Shown here: positions 48,319-56,982 of the stretch, piece by piece
Position numbering within the stretch: position 1 is the stretch's first letter
Layout of the letters: each line of letters begins with the position of its first letter
From: Sphingobacteriales bacterium
GTDB taxonomy: Bacteria; Bacteroidota; Bacteroidia; Sphingobacteriales; Sphingobacteriaceae
Length of the DNA: 64,000 bases
Assembly: GCA_004293485.1 (NCBI GenBank)
Contig: RDYW01000036.1
Span: 24,793-88,792 of the forward strand
Direction of reading: 5' to 3'
Position numbers and translations under genes: made by a program
The notes under the pieces: generated by a model
Told to the model about the DNA's origin: nothing
The model's input: the letters and a program-made list of their open reading frames with translations, nothing else
Database searches by the model: none

Positions 48319-49599
48319 TTATTCAATATCAATAATGTATTTATTATGTAGTAAAAAATCAAAAAGTGGTTTTGCCTGGGGCGATACCGCAATATTTTTG
48401 GTAGTTATGGTTTCGTTTTTTTCGCTATCGTAATATGGGTAGGTTAAAAGTTTTACATTACGGCTAAATAAATCGCTAATGTAAGCCAGCAGTTGGTTGG
48501 TGTAATTTTGGCCATAGTTTTCTGAATCAAAAATATGTTTTAAATGGCTAATGCTTGTGGTAATGCCTACACTTTGCGGTTTACACAAGGCTAAATATTT
48601 GGCCAATTTATTGTTTCGTGTAAAGTTTGATACCATTACGGCGTAGCCTTTTGCAATAATTTCGGCGGCCTGTTTGGCTACCCTTTCAAGCAACTCTTCA
48701 TCATTTTTGTTGACATTTTCCATCATATTATTTAGGGTAAGCTCGGCCATGCTTATAAGTTCGTGTTCGTACCCATTTATAATTGATTTGTAATGGTTTA
48801 TAGCCGAATCGAAAAGCGAAAAATCGGGTAAGGCTTGCTGGTTAAAGCGTGTACGCAAAATTATTACATGCTTTTTGTACATTAAATCTTTGGCTTGCTC
48901 GGCCTCTTCAATTTTGCGGAATATGGTAGCACTGGAAAACCCTTTTTGTATAAGGTATAGGTTAATTAATATCTCATCAATATTTTCAAAAGCTGGGCCT
49001 TTTACATCAATCAAATCAATTTCTACTGAGCCTTGGGTAAGGTTATCGGCCAATGATTCGATCATTAGCTTAGGGTTTTTGTGGTGATAAAATGCCGCAT
49101 ACACTAGGTTTACGCCTAGCATACCTAGCACATTTTGCTGTAAGGAAGCATCGCTATCCAATAGGCGAACATGAAAAATAATTTCGCTAGGCGGGCCAAT
49201 GGGCGAAAGCTGAAACTTTATACCCAGCCAGCCATGTGGGTCGTTAGTTTTACTGTAATTAAGTGTGGTTACGGTATCGGCGAAAGCAAAAAAAGTATTT
49301 TGCTCGTATTTTACACCTGTTAAACGATTGCAAAGTAGCTCATATTCGTGGTCGAGCATTTTTTGTAAGCGTGATTTAGAAACATACCTACCCGATTCTT
49401 CGGGACCGTATATTTCGTTGCTAAACGTCATATCATAGGCCGACATTGTTTTGGCAATAGTACCCGATGCTGCCCCTACGGTAAAAAAATTACGGGCTAC
49501 CTCTTGTCCAGCACCAATTTCGGCAAAGGTGCCGTATATTTTTTCGTTTAAATTTATTTTGAGTGCTTTACGGCGGGTATCTATTGCTTCATCTATCAT
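48319..49599 (-). CDS. Conserved uncharacterised protein (426 aa)
   Basis: Long soluble ORF: ALKINLNEKIYGTFAEIGAGQEVARNFFTVGAASGTIAKTMSAYDMTFSNEIYGPEESGRYVS...; no motif I can assign confidently. Confidence 0.75.
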   Translation of the reverse strand: MIDEAIDTRRKALKINLNEKIYGTFAEIGAGQEVARNFFTVGAASGTIAKTMSAYDMTFSNEIYGPEESGRYVSKSRLQKMLDHEYELLCNRLTGVKYEQNTFFAFADTVTTLNYSKTNDPHGWLGIKFQLSPIGPPSEIIFHVRLLDSDASLQQNVLGMLGVNLVYAAFYHHKNPKLMIESLADNLTQGSVEIDLIDVKGPAFENIDEILINLYLIQKGFSSATIFRKIEEAEQAKDLMYKKHVIILRTRFNQQALPDFSLFDSAINHYKSIINGYEHELISMAELTLNNMMENVNKNDEELLERVAKQAAEIIAKGYAVMVSNFTRNNKLAKYLALCKPQSVGITTSISHLKHIFDSENYGQNYTNQLLAYISDLFSRNVKLLTYPYYDSEKNETITTKNIAVSPQAKPLFDFLLHNKYIIDIE

Positions 49600-49658
49600 G
49601 CTGTAAAGGTAAAAAACCTTTTTTATAGATGGTAATGCTTTTATTGATAGGTAATAGT

Positions 49659-49666
49659 TAAATTTG
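49659..49666 (+). promoter_or_regulatory. Bacteroidetes -7 element for the Sua5/YciO gene
   Basis: TAAATTTG, 14 bp upstream of the ATG at 49681. Confidence 0.35.
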
Positions 49667-49680
49667 TTTCAAAAAAAAAC

Positions 49681-50301
49681 ATGCTTATCCGTTTATACGA
49701 AAACAATCCCAACGAAAAAATTATACAGCAAGTAGTTGATGTGTTAAAAAAAGGAGGCATTATTATTTACCCTACCGATACTGTATATGGCTTAGGTTGC
49801 GATATTACCCAGCATAAAGCCATCGAACGTATTGCAAAACTACGAGGTATAAAACTCGAAAAAGCAAATTTTTCGTTTATTTGTTATGATTTAAGCCATA
49901 TTTCCGATTATATTAAACCCATAGATACCAGCATATTTAGGGTATTAAAAAAAGCTTTACCTGGGCCATTTACGTTTATTTTTAATGCCAGCAACCAAGT
50001 GCCAAAGCTATTAAATAGCCATAAAAAAACAGTAGGCATACGTGTGCCTAATAATGCTATTGCCCGCCTTATTGTAAAGCAATTGGGCAATCCTATTTTA
50101 TCTACTTCGATACATGATGACGATGATGTTATAGAGTACAGTACCGACCCTGAACTGATATACGAAAAATACGCCGACCTTGTTGATTTGGTTATTGATG
50201 GCGGATATGGCGATAATATTGCCTCTACTGTTATTGATTGTACCAATGGACAATTCGAGGTGATACGTGAAGGAAAAGGAGATATTGAGGATTATCTATA
50301 A
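49681..50301 (+). CDS. L-threonylcarbamoyladenylate synthase family (Sua5/YciO/YrdC)
   Basis: LKKGGIIIYPTDTVYGLGCDITQHKAIERIAKLRGIKLEKANFSFICYDLSHISDYI...KTVGIRVPNNAIARLIVKQLGNPILSTSIH. Confidence 0.92.
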   Translation: MLIRLYENNPNEKIIQQVVDVLKKGGIIIYPTDTVYGLGCDITQHKAIERIAKLRGIKLEKANFSFICYDLSHISDYIKPIDTSIFRVLKKALPGPFTFIFNASNQVPKLLNSHKKTVGIRVPNNAIARLIVKQLGNPILSTSIHDDDDVIEYSTDPELIYEKYADLVDLVIDGGYGDNIASTVIDCTNGQFEVIREGKGDIEDYL

Positions 50302-50305
50302 AAAA

Positions 50306-51727
50306 TTACATCTTCCCAAAAAAACTATCGCTAAAATTTACATAAAAAAGTTGCTGGGCAGCTCGGGTTGTTGCGGTATATAGCCAGCGCAATAATTCGG
50401 TGTTCAGCATTTCATCGGTAAGGTAACCTTGGTCTATAAACACAATATCCCACTGCCCGCCTTGGGCTTTGTGGCAAGTTACGGCGTAGGCGAATTTTAT
50501 TTGGAGGGCATTAAAATAGGGGTTTTGTTTTAGTTCTTCCATACATTCACGCTTGGTTTTTAGGTGGGCGTAATCTTGCATTACTGTAGTAAAAAATCTT
50601 TTTTGGTCTTCGTAATTTAAGGCAGGTGTTTCGGCGTAAAGCGTATCTAACATTACCTTACAGTCAATCGAAAACGCTACACCAGCATCTTCAAAAGTGA
50701 GGCTTACATCGGCAAATCTAAAGCCATACATTTCTCTCACATTGCGCACACGGGTAATTTTAGCTGTTTCGCCATTGGCAATAAAACTGCCACGTTCTTC
50801 GGGCATCCAAAAATAATTGTTCTTTACTATCATCACCCAATCGCCACCTGTAAGCTCATCCTCGCGGCCCAGCACTTGGTTGCGTATGTGCTGGTTATAT
50901 AGGTTAGCGTTTTTGTTGGACCGGCATATTACTAGGCTATTTTCTTCGCCATATTTACGGTAAGCATAGCTTAAGCCATCAATTATTTTTTCGCCCGTAA
51001 TGCTAAAAACATCTTTAAAGTTACGGGTTTTAAGTTGCGGAAATGCCACCACTTGGGTACTTATTTGCTGGCGTATGGTGGTTGCGTTTTCTAAAATACC
51101 CGAAAGCTGCTGCTGCCTTACCACCTCGGTAAGCTCGGTATGGTAAACGGTTAAATGGTAATTATTTTCGAGATAAGTGGGCGATAAAGCTGGACTTTCA
51201 TTGGTGCCTATAGGCGGTAATTGGGCAGTATCGCCTACAAAAATAATGCGGTTATTTTTACCATTGTAAACATATCGGAACAAATCGTGTAGCAATCCGC
51301 CACCCCATTCGTTTGCTTCGTTGGCCAGCATTGATGCCTCATCAACAATATAAATGGTATCTTTTGAATAATTGGGGGCAAGTGAAAAATTAATATCTGC
51401 ACTAGCCACAGCTGTTTTTTGGTAAATTTTTCGGTGAATGGTAAATGCCGCCCTGCCCGAATAATTGCCAATTACCTTTGCCGCCCTGCCTGTGGGTGCT
51501 AGCAAAACAGTGGAAATCTTATATTTAGGCAATAACTTTACCAGTAGGCTTACACAAGTAGTTTTACCCGTACCCGCATATCCACGCAATACAAAACAAT
51601 TATTTTTATTGGGTTGGTTAATAAAATGAGCCAACTTATCAAACAAAGTGAGCTGCTGTGCAGTGGCCGTATGCGGGAAACTTTGTTGTAAATCCTGCGC
51701 TAGCATCATTGGTGTAAAAGTGAGCAT
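50306..51727 (-). CDS. RecD-like/Dda-like ATP-dependent DNA helicase
   Basis: Walker A VLRGYAGTGKTTCVSLLVKLL; Walker B-like TIYIVDEASML; VGDTAQLPPIG; YAVTCHKAQGGQWDIVFID. Confidence 0.9.
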   Translation of the reverse strand: MLTFTPMMLAQDLQQSFPHTATAQQLTLFDKLAHFINQPNKNNCFVLRGYAGTGKTTCVSLLVKLLPKYKISTVLLAPTGRAAKVIGNYSGRAAFTIHRKIYQKTAVASADINFSLAPNYSKDTIYIVDEASMLANEANEWGGGLLHDLFRYVYNGKNNRIIFVGDTAQLPPIGTNESPALSPTYLENNYHLTVYHTELTEVVRQQQLSGILENATTIRQQISTQVVAFPQLKTRNFKDVFSITGEKIIDGLSYAYRKYGEENSLVICRSNKNANLYNQHIRNQVLGREDELTGGDWVMIVKNNYFWMPEERGSFIANGETAKITRVRNVREMYGFRFADVSLTFEDAGVAFSIDCKVMLDTLYAETPALNYEDQKRFFTTVMQDYAHLKTKRECMEELKQNPYFNALQIKFAYAVTCHKAQGGQWDIVFIDQGYLTDEMLNTELLRWLYTATTRAAQQLFYVNFSDSFFGKM

Positions 51728-51772
51728 ATTTTTATATAAAATTACATTTATGCCTCAAATAGTAGCAAAAAA

Positions 51773-51804
51773 AAAACCTATAGGCTGTTTAGCTTATAGG
51801 TTTT
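51773..51804 (-). terminator. Rho-independent terminator downstream of hsp20
   Basis: AAAACCTATA-gGCT(gttt)AGCt-TATAGGTTTT, near-perfect 14-bp stem; T-run on the minus strand. Confidence 0.85.
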
Positions 51805-51825
51805 AAAAATATTAAATTTAACCGT

Positions 51826-52266
51826 TTAGTTTATAGCAATTTCACGCGATTGTATTTTAGCCTCCTCTTTTTTAGCAACGGTAATTTTTAAAATACCATC
51901 TTCATAACTTGCTTCAATATGGTTAAAATCGGCAGTTTGCGGTAGTGTAAACGAACGCGAAAACGAATTGTAGCTAAACTCTTTACGGCTTATTTTTTCG
52001 GTTTCGTTGTTAGTTTCGGTTTTAGTTTCGGCACTTACGCTTAACACATTTTTTTCTAAGTTTAACTTAAAGTCTTCTTTTTTTAACCCAGGGGAAGCTA
52101 AAGCCAGTTTAAAATCGGTTTCGGTTTCGCTAATATTTACTGCTGGTGTTTGCTGAAATGGCCTATTGTTGCTTAGGTTATTGTTAAAAATACCGTCGAT
52201 TAATTCGTTAAATGGCGAATAAGTTGTTAAGCCGTTTTTTCTGTTGTTTAATGTTACAAAAGTCAT
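51826..52266 (-). CDS. Hsp20/alpha-crystallin family small heat-shock protein
   Basis: PAVNISETETDFKLALASPGLKKEDFKLNLEKNVLSVSAETKTE...KEFSYNSFSRSFTLPQTADFNHIEASYEDGILKITVAKKE. Confidence 0.95.
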   Translation of the reverse strand: MTFVTLNNRKNGLTTYSPFNELIDGIFNNNLSNNRPFQQTPAVNISETETDFKLALASPGLKKEDFKLNLEKNVLSVSAETKTETNNETEKISRKEFSYNSFSRSFTLPQTADFNHIEASYEDGILKITVAKKEEAKIQSREIAIN

Positions 52267-52488
52267 TTTAATTTCCTCCTATTTTTTTAATGATGAATAG
52301 ATGGAAACCATCAATCAAAGCCTATACCAGTATGCAAATAGGTAAAAAAAAATGCGCCATTATGACGTATAAAACAAATTTAACATGCCAATATTGCCGA
52401 ATTGGCAATTAAAAACCTATCTTTTGCCTGCTAAAGCTATTGTTTTTGTTGCGTGGCAAAAGCATTAAAAAACTTTTTTTAATTTATA

Positions 52489-53229
52489 TTGCATAAAAAT
52501 TTAGCTTGTAAAAATTGCCTTATACCCATGTTTACTTACGAAAATAAAATAACTATAAAACACTGGGCCGAAGAAGATAGGCCACGCGAAAAATTGCTTT
52601 TAAAAGGTCGTAGGGCGTTAACAGATGCCGAACTTTTAGCTATTTTAATAAGCTCGGGCAACAGTACCGAAACAGCTGTTGAACTAAGCAAACGCATATT
52701 ACACCAATTTAATAACGATTTATTGGTGCTAGGTAAGCAAACCGTAACCGAACTGTGCAAATTTAAAGGCATTGGCGAAGCTAAAGCCATAGCTATTATT
52801 GCAGGTTTAGAGCTAGGTCGCCGCCTTAAAGAAACTTCCGAACCTAAAGTTGTAAAAATTACACATTCGAAAATAATTTTTGAAACCCTATACCCCGACT
52901 TTGCCGCTATACTACACGAAGAGTTTTGGATTTTGTTGCTATCTCGTGGTAATACATTAATTTTAAAACAACAAGTAAGTATAGGTGGTATAGCCTCTAC
53001 CATAGCCGACCCTAAAATAATTTTTAAACTAGCACTTCAACACAATGCCACCGCCATAGTTTTAGCACACAACCATCCATCGGGCAATTTAACCCCTAGC
53101 GATACTGATATTAAACTTACCCAAAAAATTATTGATGCTGGCAAAATGCTTGATATTGCTATTTTAGACCACGTAATATTTGCCGATAAACGATATTTTA
53201 GTTTTGCCGACAATAACCTGATTAGATAA
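52489..53229 (+). CDS. radC: RadC family JAB/JAMM-domain protein
   Basis: EEDRPREKLLLKGRRALTDAELLAILISSG...FKGIGEAKAIAIIAGLELGRR...AIVLAHNHPSGNLTPSDTDIKLTQKI. Confidence 0.95.
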   Translation: MHKNLACKNCLIPMFTYENKITIKHWAEEDRPREKLLLKGRRALTDAELLAILISSGNSTETAVELSKRILHQFNNDLLVLGKQTVTELCKFKGIGEAKAIAIIAGLELGRRLKETSEPKVVKITHSKIIFETLYPDFAAILHEEFWILLLSRGNTLILKQQVSIGGIASTIADPKIIFKLALQHNATAIVLAHNHPSGNLTPSDTDIKLTQKIIDAGKMLDIAILDHVIFADKRYFSFADNNLIR

Positions 53230-53263
53230 ATACCTAAAAAAATAATTCTATCTCTTAAATTCC

Positions 53264-53271
53264 TACTTTTG
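53264..53271 (+). promoter_or_regulatory. Bacteroidetes -7 element for pheT
   Basis: TACTTTTG, 50 bp upstream of the ATG at 53322. Confidence 0.4.
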
Positions 53272-53321
53272 CAAAAATCAAAAAATGCGAAATAGCATAT
53301 ACCCATTCATCAAATACAAAA

Positions 53322-55724
53322 ATGAAAATATCGTTCAACTGGCTTAAAACATTTATAAATACCGATTTAGCGCCACAAAAAATAGGAAATATATTAACCA
53401 ATATAGGCCTCGAGGTCGAAAGTATCAGCGAAGTGCAAGCCGTACCTGGAGGCTTAAAAGGCCTTGTGGTAGGCCATGTAATAAGTTGTACACAACACCC
53501 AAACGCCGATAGGTTGCGCATTACCCAAGTAAATATAGGCCAAGAAAACCCTTTGCAAATAGTGTGCGGCGCACCTAATGTTACCGCTGGCCAAAAAGTA
53601 ATTGTAGCTACAGTGGGCTGTACAATTTTCCCCTTGGGGGGAGATGCCTTTACTATTAACAAATCTAAAATACGGGGCGAAGTTTCGGAAGGGATGATAT
53701 GTGCCGAAGACGAAATAGGCCTTGGCAAAGGCCACAATGGTATTTTAGTGTTGCCAGATGATACCCCAATTGGCCTTGCGGCCAAAGATTATTTTAAACT
53801 AAACGACGATTATTTATTTGAAATTGGCCTTACCCCTAACCGGGCCGATGCCGCATCGCACCTAGGCGTAGCCCGAGATTTGGCAGCTTTTTTAAAAACT
53901 ACCATTACCAAACCCAATGTTGATGATTTTAAAATTGATAACCAAAACTTATTGATAAACGTTGTGGTAGAAGATGAAATAGCTGCACCACGCTATTCGG
54001 GCATCACTATTACAGGCATCACCGTTGCGCCATCGCCCAAATGGCTAACCGAAAAACTGGCTGTAATAGGCATTAAAGCGATAAATAACGTAGTTGATGT
54101 TACCAATTATGTGCTACACGATTTAGGCCAACCCTTACACGCTTTTGATGCCGATGAAATTGCTGGCCATAAAATTGTGGTTAAAAAATGTGCCGAAGGT
54201 ACTTTATTTACCACCTTAGATGGCGTAGAACGTAAACTATCGGCCAACGATTTAATGATATGCGATGCCGAAAAACCATTGTGTATTGCTGGCGTGTATG
54301 GCGGCATACAATCGGGCGTAAGCCAAAAAACCACATCTATATTTTTAGAAAGTGCTTATTTTAACGCCGTTACGGTTCGTAAAACCTCTAAGCTACACAA
54401 CTTAAAAACCGATGCTTCGTTTAGGTTTGAGCGTGGTACCGACCCTGAGATTACCGTTTACGCCCTTAAACGAGCCGCTTTGCTAATCCAACAATTGGCG
54501 GGTGGCACTATATCGTCCAGTATTTTTGATAGTTACCCTAAGCCTGTACCTGCTTTTGATGTGGAATTAAGCTATGCACATGTACAACAATTGATAGGTA
54601 AAAACATCCCGGAAACGGAGATAAAAGCCATTATACAAAGTTTAGCTATAGATATTGTAGCCGAAAACAGCCAAAAACTACAGCTAAAAATACCCCCTTA
54701 CCGTGTAGATGTTACCCGCGATGTAGATGTGATTGAGGAAATTTTAAGAATTTATGGTTACGATAATATTGAAATACCTAGCAAAATAAACGCATCGTTA
54801 AACAATGTATGCAAGCCCGATAAAGATACTTTGCAAAACCATATTGCCGATGGGTTAAGTGCCAATGGTTTTTTTGAGATGCTTAGCAATTCGCTTACAA
54901 AATCATCGTACCAAAATAATGAAGCCGAAACAATTAAGATTTTAAACCCTTTAAGTTCGGATTTAGATGTAATGCGCCAAACCCTATTATACGCTGGTTT
55001 AGAAGCTATTAGCTATAACCAAAACCGTAAAGCTAGCGATTTAAAATTGTACGAATTTGGTAAAACCTACCATTTAATTGATGATAAGTTTAAGGAAACA
55101 AACCACCTTGCACTTTTTATAACAGGCAATTTACAGCCCGAAAACTGGCAACAAAAACAAAGCGAAGTATCGTTTTTTAATACCAAAAGCTGGGTTGATG
55201 GCGTGTTGGCTCGTTTAGGTATCAACAATTTAATTAGCGATGACGGCATAAACCCGCATTTTGCTTACAGCCTAGCCTACAAAAAAGCTGATAACGTTTT
55301 GGTAGAATTTGGTGCCGTAGCAAAATCTGTTTTAAAACCTTTTGGTATTGATAAACCTGTATTTTACGCCAACTTTAATTGGGATTTGGTATTAAAAACA
55401 GTTAAAAACAATAAAATATTATTTTCAGATATTTCTAAATACCCAGCCGTAAGGCGAGATTTATCGTTACTTATTGATACCGATATTACATTTGCACTGC
55501 TACATAAAATCGCCATTAAAACCGAAAAAAAATTATTGAAAACCGTAAATGTATTTGATGTTTACCTGGGCGATAAACTCCCGGAAGGAAAAAAATCGTA
55601 TGCTTTAAGTTTTGTTTTACAAGATGATGAAAAAACCCTAACCGATAAACAAATTGATAGCGTAATGCAAAAACTGATTTTTAATTTAGAAAAAGAGGCT
55701 AAGGCCGAGGTGAGGAAAGGGTAA
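53322..55724 (+). CDS. pheT: Phenylalanine--tRNA ligase subunit beta
   Basis: MKISFNWLKTFINTDLAPQKIGNILTNIGLEVESI...VVGHVISCTQHPNADRLRITQVNIG...; B3/B4, B5 and anticodon-binding-like C-terminus. Confidence 0.97.
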   Translation: MKISFNWLKTFINTDLAPQKIGNILTNIGLEVESISEVQAVPGGLKGLVVGHVISCTQHPNADRLRITQVNIGQENPLQIVCGAPNVTAGQKVIVATVGCTIFPLGGDAFTINKSKIRGEVSEGMICAEDEIGLGKGHNGILVLPDDTPIGLAAKDYFKLNDDYLFEIGLTPNRADAASHLGVARDLAAFLKTTITKPNVDDFKIDNQNLLINVVVEDEIAAPRYSGITITGITVAPSPKWLTEKLAVIGIKAINNVVDVTNYVLHDLGQPLHAFDADEIAGHKIVVKKCAEGTLFTTLDGVERKLSANDLMICDAEKPLCIAGVYGGIQSGVSQKTTSIFLESAYFNAVTVRKTSKLHNLKTDASFRFERGTDPEITVYALKRAALLIQQLAGGTISSSIFDSYPKPVPAFDVELSYAHVQQLIGKNIPETEIKAIIQSLAIDIVAENSQKLQLKIPPYRVDVTRDVDVIEEILRIYGYDNIEIPSKINASLNNVCKPDKDTLQNHIADGLSANGFFEMLSNSLTKSSYQNNEAETIKILNPLSSDLDVMRQTLLYAGLEAISYNQNRKASDLKLYEFGKTYHLIDDKFKETNHLALFITGNLQPENWQQKQSEVSFFNTKSWVDGVLARLGINNLISDDGINPHFAYSLAYKKADNVLVEFGAVAKSVLKPFGIDKPVFYANFNWDLVLKTVKNNKILFSDISKYPAVRRDLSLLIDTDITFALLHKIAIKTEKKLLKTVNVFDVYLGDKLPEGKKSYALSFVLQDDEKTLTDKQIDSVMQKLIFNLEKEAKAEVRKG

Positions 55725-55841
55725 GGTTTATGTTTAGATGTAGGTTTTAACACGTGTAAATATTTTTTTTGTGGTATTTTAAAGCAAGAAAATAAGGATT
55801 TATTCGTTGATAATGCTAAAATCAGAATAATCTTAAAAACA

Positions 55842-56300
55842 ATGCAAAAAATATTTTTAAAAATTTCTCTTTTTACTTTTGCTGGTATTTTATTAGCAAA
55901 CATTTCGCAAGCGCAAGAATATGGTACGGGTGTAGGTATTCGTATAGGTGGTTTTCAAAACGGCTTAACGGTAAAGCATTTTATAAGCGATAATGATGCA
56001 GTAGAAGGTATATTGGGCATAGGCTCGGGGGCTTTTGTGGTAACAGGTTTTTACCAACGCCATGCCGATGCCTTTGATGTTGATGGCCTAAAATGGTTTT
56101 ACGGTGTGGGTGCTCACGTTGGCGGAATATCTAAAAATAACGCTGGCTTAATGCTAGGTGCCGATGCTATATTGGGTTTAGAGTGGGTTATTCCGCAAGT
56201 ACCACTTTCACTTACTGCCGATTTACATCCCCGTTTAGAATTACTAAACGGAGCTTTATTGGGTATCGAACCGGCTTTAAGCATTAGGTACACGTTTTAA
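55842..56300 (+). CDS. Small secreted/outer-membrane beta-barrel-like protein, unknown function
   Basis: Signal peptide (ILLANISQAQEYG), glycine-rich beta-strand pattern, C-terminal aromatic (LSIRYTF). Confidence 0.65.
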   Translation: MQKIFLKISLFTFAGILLANISQAQEYGTGVGIRIGGFQNGLTVKHFISDNDAVEGILGIGSGAFVVTGFYQRHADAFDVDGLKWFYGVGAHVGGISKNNAGLMLGADAILGLEWVIPQVPLSLTADLHPRLELLNGALLGIEPALSIRYTF

Positions 56301-56320
56301 GCTTATTGGCAATATACAAT

Positions 56321-56354
56321 AAAACCCTCTTAAGATATAGCTTAAGAGGGTTTT
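56321..56354. terminator. Bidirectional Rho-independent terminator between convergent genes
   Basis: AAAACCCTCTTAAG(atatag)CTTAAGAGGGTTTT, perfect 14-bp stem with A/T tracts on both sides. Confidence 0.9.
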
Positions 56355-56390
56355 AAAACTTGAAAAAAATATTTAGCTTGCCAACAACCT

Positions 56391-56945
56391 TTATTGTATT
56401 TTAACAGGATAGGTAATATCAAAATCAGTACTTCCTGGGGCTTCGGTACCATCTTTAACGCCTGGCTGGTGGCGTAATATTATTTGTAAAGTTCCGTTTT
56501 TGGCGGTATTTGTATTTACAACAGCCATTAAACCTACGGGGTAATTATTTTTATCTTTATCAGAAATTTGTACTGTTAAAAGATTAGTGCTTGGTTTATA
56601 AACTAATAAATGTTCGTAATCCTCTTCTTCTATTTCTTCGGTAATGTTTTGTACTGGCGTGGCTGTTTCATTAAGTACTTCGGCTATTTCCATATTGTAG
56701 ATTTTGTTGGTAGCTAATTTTATGGTATCAACAACTGGGCCATCCCCGCCTTGTCCATCTAAATCTTTCCAAGTAAAAGTTTTTACATCGGCAGCATTGC
56801 TGGCATTGGTAAATTTAAGTTTAATGGTGGTAATAAGTTCGTTTTCATCTACAGGGGGTAATTCTTTTTTATCTTTTTTACAAGAGCTTACAGCAAACGT
56901 GATTGCCATAAATGCGATAAGTGATAATTTTGTGTTTGTTTTCAT
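56391..56945 (-). CDS. Secreted lipoprotein of unknown function
   Basis: Lipobox (FAVSSCKKDKKELP), 184 aa beta-rich; downstream of the TonB receptor on the same strand. Confidence 0.7.
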   Translation of the reverse strand: MKTNTKLSLIAFMAITFAVSSCKKDKKELPPVDENELITTIKLKFTNASNAADVKTFTWKDLDGQGGDGPVVDTIKLATNKIYNMEIAEVLNETATPVQNITEEIEEEDYEHLLVYKPSTNLLTVQISDKDKNNYPVGLMAVVNTNTAKNGTLQIILRHQPGVKDGTEAPGSTDFDITYPVKIQ

Positions 56946-56982
56946 TTTTTTTAATTTAAGTGTAAATAATAATTAATTGTTT

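Noticed and set aside
52489-53229. RadC as a sign of a nearby mobile or anti-restriction island
   Set aside because: Flanked by housekeeping genes (hsp20, pheT) with no integrase, transposase or tRNA boundary; this looks like the chromosomal RadC.
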